Positions 14,150-17,083 of a DNA stretch of 17,083 bases are shown one piece after another. How positions within the stretch are numbered: position 1 is the stretch's first letter; each line of letters begins with the position of its first letter. Both the position numbers and the translations under genes were made by a program. The DNA is from UBA7396 sp047637875 (GTDB lineage: Bacteria; Patescibacteriota; Gracilibacteria; BD1-5; UBA6164): positions 1 through 17,083 of the forward strand of contig JBLJBH010000011.1 of the NCBI GenBank assembly GCA_047637875.1, given 5' to 3'. Under the pieces are notes generated by a model. It was not told the origin of the DNA. It saw only the letters and a program-made list of their open reading frames with translations, and ran no database searches.

Positions 14150-16965
14150 TATTTAACAACGATATTTACTATTTTTCCAGGAACATAAATCTCTTTTAAG
14201 ACTTCTTTTCCTTCTAACCATTTTTTAACTGATTCAACTTCTTTTGCTCTTGAGATAATATCTTCTTTAGCATCATTAACATTTATTTCTATTTCTCATC
14301 TAAGTTTTCATAAAACTTGCACTCAAATAATAACAACATCATCTTTTACAAGATTTTCATCATATTTAGGCCAAGAAGCTTTGAAAATACTTTCTTTATT
14401 TCCAAGCATACTCCATAATTCCTCAGCTATATGAGGTGCAAATGGATGAAGAAGTTGTGCAAAAACTTTTTTCCATTCAGTTGCTTTATTCTCATCTTTT
14501 GGAGTTCAGTAATTAACTAAAATCATTAAAGACGCAATTGCAGTATTGAATTTATAATTTTCTATATCTTCTCAAATTTTTTTAATAGTTTTATGGAGTA
14601 ATTTCATTGATTCTTCATCATCAACTCATAATTTTCCATTTTCAAATAAATTCCAAACTTTATCTAAAAATCTTGAGACTCAAACGATATTTTTTGTATC
14701 CCATGGAGCTGAATCTTTAAAATCAGACATATACATTTCATAAAGTCTAAGTGCGTCAGCTCAATACTCATTTACTATATCATCAGGATTTACAACATTT
14801 TTTAAAGATTTACTCATTTTTGCAACAATTTGAATTAATTCTTCTCCCGTTTCTTTATGAAAATATTTCCCATCTTTTTCCTGAACTAAATCGTTAGCAA
14901 TAAGTCATCAATTTTTATTTTGATAAGCATAAGCTAAAATAAGTCATTGATTTCTTAATTTTCCAAATGGTTCAATAGTTGAAACTACTCAAATATCATA
15001 CAAAAATTTATGCCAAAATCTTGCATAAAGCAGGTGTAATACTGCATGTTCAGCTCATCAAACATATGAATCAACACTTCCCCAATATTTTTCTACATCA
15101 CTATTTACGAGTTCTTCAGGATTTTCTCTATCCATAAATCTGAGATAATACCAACAAGAACCTCACCATTGAGGCATAGTATTTGTTTCTCTTTTTCAAG
15201 TTAAATTGTCAGCAAGTTTTACATTTACAAAATCAGGAACTCTTGCCAGTGGTGATTGTCCATCTGGAGATGGTTCATATTTATCTACTTCTGGAAGTTC
15301 AAGTGGAAGTCTGTAATCAACAACAATTTTAGTATAAAGTCCATCATAAATCTTAGAAAATACTTTTCCTCCAATAATGAGTTCTCTCACTTTTCCATGA
15401 CATGTAACAGTATCACAAACTGATTCTGAGTCCAGTGGATCTCTTTTTAAAATATATGCCAAATTCATATCCGTCGCTTGTGAAATATCATCAATTTGAG
15501 GAAGTTTTTTTAAATCTTCTTTTTCTAAATGAATCAGTGGAATTGGTTCTCCCCAATATCTTTGACGAGAAAAAAGCCAATCTCTGAGTTTATAATTTAC
15601 TTTTTTGTTCCCAAATCATTTTTCCTGCGCATACTTTATAAATAACTCTCTTGCTTCATAAGAAGATATAAAAAAAACATTTTCTTCAACTATATCAAGA
15701 TTATTTTTTGGATTAAAGCAATCTGTTACTTCAGCTTTATTTTTTAATTTATTTCATATAACACATCCATCTTCTCAAAAAGGTTTTTGATTTGAAAAAA
15801 TACTCTTTTCATAATCAAGAAGTTTTTCTCTCTCTTTTGTCATTAAAAATTCTTCATACTTTTCTTTATATTCTTCTGAAAATACGGTCGGAACGACCAT
15901 AATATTATATTTTTTTGCAAATTCAAAATCTCTTTCGTCATGAGCTGGAACTGCCATAACTGCTCAAGTTCAATAATTTCCTAGGACGTAGTCTCAGATA
16001 TAAAGAGGAACTTTTTCATTATTAAAAGGATTTACAACATAGCTTCAAGTAAATACTCAAGTTTTTTCTTTTGTTCAAGTTCTATCAAGATCAGATTTAT
16101 TTTTTGCGTCAAGTATATATTTTTCGCAAGACTCTTTTTGATCTGGAGTTATAAAATCCAAAACATCTTTATGATCTGGAGCAATAACAGCGTAAGTCAT
16201 ACCAAAAACAGTATCTAGGCGAGTTGTATAAACTCTCACTGATTTAGTTTCGTCTCAAGCTTTTTTCATCTCAAATTCACAACCTTCACTTCTTCAAATC
16301 CATTTTTTTTGCATGTCTTTTATACCTTCTGGCCAGTCAACTGTGTCAACATCTTTTTCAAGTCTATCAGCATATTTTGTAATAGCAAGCACCCATTGTC
16401 TGATTTTTTTCTTTTCAACGATAGTTCAACATCTATCACAAGTTCAATTATTTAAAACTTCTTCATTCGCAAGTCCTGTTTTACAAGATGGACAAAAATT
16501 TATTGGTAAATCTTGTTCATAAGCAAGTCAAGCTTCAAACATTTTCGCAAATATCCATTGTGTCCATTTATAATATTTTGGGTTTGTAGTATCTATTTCC
16601 CTATCCCAATCATAACTAAATCAAAGTGACTGAATTTGTTTTTTAAATGTTTCAATATTTTTTGCTGTGGTTACTTTTGGATGAGTTCCTGTTTTTATAG
16701 CGTAGTTTTCTGCTGGCAATCAAAAAGCATCCCATCACATTGGATGAAGTACATTGTACCCTAAAGCATGTTTATATCTTGATACTATATCATTTGCAGT
16801 ATATCATTCTGGATGTCATACGTGAAGCCCAGCTCAAGAAGGATAAGGAAACATATCAAGAGCATAAAATTTTTTAGGATTTGAAGTATCATTTAAAGTC
16901 TTAAATGTTTTATTTTCTTCCCAATAAGCTTGCCATTTTTTTTCTATTTTCTTAAAATCGTACAT
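14149..16965 (-). CDS. leuS: Leucyl-tRNA synthetase
   Basis: A 938-aa class I synthetase that charges tRNA-Leu. Motifs: G-L-H48-V-G-H51 (HIGH), zinc pair C158-P-S-C161 and C176-D-R-C179, editing-domain T247-T-R-L-D-T252 and MAVPAH342-D343-E-R-D346, and K716-M-S-K-S (KMSKS). The C-terminus ends GKIVNIVVK, as in other bacterial LeuRS. It is longer than the 860-aa E. coli enzyme; extra sequence sits between RYWGEPIPLIH and DGQSPLA (about residues 490-565), containing HGKVRELIIGGKVFSKIYDG. Start ATG 16965 gives MYDFKKIEKKWQAYW, the expected N-terminus. It is convergent with recA. A -10 box TATAAT lies 31 bases upstream of the ATG. UGA codes Gly in HVGHPEGY and elsewhere. Confidence 0.97.
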
Positions 16966-16996
16966 AAATAATTCTTTAAAAATTAAATTTAAAGCG

Positions 16997-17025
16997 ATTA
17001 TATTCAAAAGTTTTAAAATTTCTAA
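16997..17025 (-). promoter_or_regulatory. Probable leuS promoter
   Basis: A perfect minus-strand TATAAT (16997-17002), 31 bases before the leuS ATG. The -35 region 17 bases further up (TTAGAA, 17020-17025) matches only partly. Confidence 0.45.
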
Positions 17026-17041
17026 TTTTTATTGTTATTTT

Positions 17042-17083
17042 AAAATAGAAATGTCACCCTTTTTGTAAAAATAGAAATGTCAC
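17042..17083. repeat. 16-bp direct repeat at the window end
   Basis: AAAATAGAAATGTCAC occurs at 17042-17057 and at 17068-17083, a 26-base period, separated by CCTTTTTGTA. Spaced direct copies of this kind, ending in TGTCAC, resemble the multiple terminal repeats at the ends of some insertion sequences (for example the IS21 group). The next sequence is outside the window, so this is a hint only. Confidence 0.55.

Noticed and set aside
15196..15957. Two short minus-strand genes
   Set aside because: Both are in-frame pieces of LeuRS (editing domain and the extra segment) separated by UGA-Gly codons.
16313..16522. Plus-strand open frame within leuS
   Set aside because: Antisense to the zinc-binding region of LeuRS, whose frame is certain.
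42..16965. Many apparently broken genes or pseudogenes with in-frame UGA stops
   Set aside because: All interruptions are UGA; none of the frames is broken by TAA, TAG or a frameshift, and UGA sits on conserved glycines, so it is a recoded genome and not decay.
17042..17083. CRISPR array
   Set aside because: Only two 16-bp copies with a 10-base gap; repeats and spacers are too short and no cas genes are present.

Overview
This window comes from an AT-rich bacterium that reads UGA as glycine (translation table 25). The proof is inside conserved proteins: the DnaK phosphate-binding motif D191-L-G-G-G-T is written GAC CTA TGA GGA TGA ACT, and RecA has CTT TGA GGA TGA where Leu-Gly-Gly-Gly is expected. 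By eye, about 24 of the 34 RecA glycines are UGA. This code is known from the candidate phyla Absconditabacteria (SR1) and Gracilibacteria, both Patescibacteria/CPR, so the host is very probably one of these. All coordinates below use table 25; under the standard code nearly every gene looks shattered. No gene start has a convincing Shine-Dalgarno sequence.

Layout, left to right. (1) 42-2342, minus strand: a tight three-gene unit of a small lipoprotein, a delta'-like clamp-loader subunit and a type IV prepilin-like protein carrying NHL beta-propeller-like repeats. (2) 2404-2757, minus: a 90-aa orphan with its own promoter and terminator. (3) 2791-4899, plus: dnaK behind a CIRCE operator and a sigma-70-type promoter, with a GC-rich multi-hairpin element in the 5' leader and a strong terminator. 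(4) 4922-5650, plus: a protein ending in a phospholipase-D-like domain, starting right after the dnaK terminator. (5) 5803-10222, minus: a probable seven-gene operon of an 81-aa hydrophobic protein, a classical prepilin, a second prepilin-like protein without Glu5, an RluA-family pseudouridine synthase and three small orphan proteins, ended by a strong terminator. (6) 10404-14121, plus: a four-helix membrane protein, a sigma region 4/HARE-HTH protein, a DEDDh exonuclease, a small zinc ribbon and recA. (7) 14149-16965, minus: leuS, convergent with recA and sharing its terminator. The window ends in two copies of a 16-bp direct repeat.

Taken together this is a compact chromosomal segment mixing housekeeping genes (dnaK, recA, leuS, pseudouridine synthase, delta') with two pilin loci. 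Three prepilin-like proteins within 10 kb, one with a propeller-like region, one with a calcium-loop-like motif and one lacking Glu5, suggest a substantial surface pilus or uptake apparatus, which fits the host-attached lifestyle known for CPR bacteria. That functional link is inference. No tRNA, rRNA, CRISPR array or complete insertion sequence was seen.
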